Below the pieces are notes generated by a model. That model ran no database searches. It was not told the origin of the DNA and saw nothing but the letters and a program-made list of their open reading frames with translations. Below, in pieces: positions 18,838 through 18,914 of a stretch of DNA of 18,914 nt; the stretch's first letter is position 1, and each line of letters opens with the position of its first letter. This DNA is from Corinectria fuckeliana. Its lineage: Eukaryota > Ascomycota > Sordariomycetes > Hypocreales > Nectriaceae. The position numbers were made by a program, and so were the translations under genes. The stretch spans positions 1 through 18,914 of the forward strand of contig WPDH01000232.1 in NCBI GenBank assembly GCA_019137255.1. Direction: 5' to 3'.

Positions 18838-18914
18838 GATAATAAACCTAGTATAGTCTTTTAGCAAGAGAGATATAATTATATATACTAATCTGTTTAT
18901 ATATAGATTTTAAT

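Larger units (their letters stand above)
18003..18914 (-). mobile_element. Second LINE copy, 3' end, running off the window
   Basis: These 912 bases align with 22-933 at a constant net offset of 17,981. They include the terminal tail, purine tract, TAGC-rich zone and (TAA)n array. In the first 200 aligned bases I count 18 differences, all transitions, and this copy keeps C or G at 15 of them. The minus-strand orientation matches the first copy. Only 3' UTR is visible; coding parts would lie to the right. It inserted into the host gypsy RT immediately downstream of the nested LTR element. Confidence 0.88.

Noticed and set aside
22..18914. 22-933 and 18003-18914 as LTRs of one giant 18-kb element
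   Set aside because: The repeat ends in an AAAT-type tail, lies next to a minus-strand LINE ORF2 and has no TG/CA termini. The right copy abuts host RT directly. LINE 3' ends explain it better.
1..18914. Fungal mitochondrial or plasmid DNA because of the AT richness
   Set aside because: No tRNA, rRNA or respiratory genes are present. Transition-only repeat divergence and gypsy/LINE domains point to RIPped nuclear repeats.

Overview
This window contains no host gene that I can recognise. It is a nest of dead retrotransposons, very probably from a RIP-capable filamentous ascomycete (Pezizomycotina). CpA and TpG are strongly depleted, TpA is everywhere, and coding frames are full of TAA/TAG where Gln, Arg or Trp would be expected. 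Catalytic Asp codons read as Asn and a catalytic Glu reads as Lys. Paired repeats differ only by transitions. Fungal LINE (Tad1-like) and Ty3/gypsy chromovirus domains confirm a nuclear fungal origin.

Layout. (1) About 24-8270 is a LINE on the minus strand, close to full length: 5' UTR near 8270, ORF1 with a zinc-knuckle remnant, ORF2 with endonuclease, reverse transcriptase and the C-terminal region, a long 3' UTR, and an (AAAT)n-type tail at about 22-40. (2) 8271-8538 and 17936-18002 are two halves of a plus-strand Ty3/gypsy reverse transcriptase C-terminus, the host element. (3) 8539-17930 is a complete 9,392-bp plus-strand LTR retrotransposon inserted in that host RT. It has two 384-bp LTRs and a perfect 5-bp target duplication TTTAT. 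Its gag-pol runs in one phase through RT, RNase H, integrase and chromodomain, and an unidentified ORF of about 500 codons lies between pol and the 3' LTR. (4) 18003 to the window end is the 3' part of a second copy of the same LINE, in the same orientation, cutting into the host RT just after the nested element.

How it fits together. Removing the nested LTR element with one TTTAT copy rejoins the host RT in frame, so the order of events can be read. One gypsy RT was hit by at least two LINE insertions and one LTR element. The copies are mutated to different degrees: the left LINE copy is more strongly RIPped than the right one, and the nested LTR element keeps visibly more C and CpA. Three NN pairs interrupt the left LINE, and at two of them the reading frame changes, so they mark unresolved sequence of unknown length.

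The least explained parts are the 3' ORF of the LTR element (about 16049-17554) and the LINE segment at about 5100-6600 between the recognisable ORF1 and the endonuclease.
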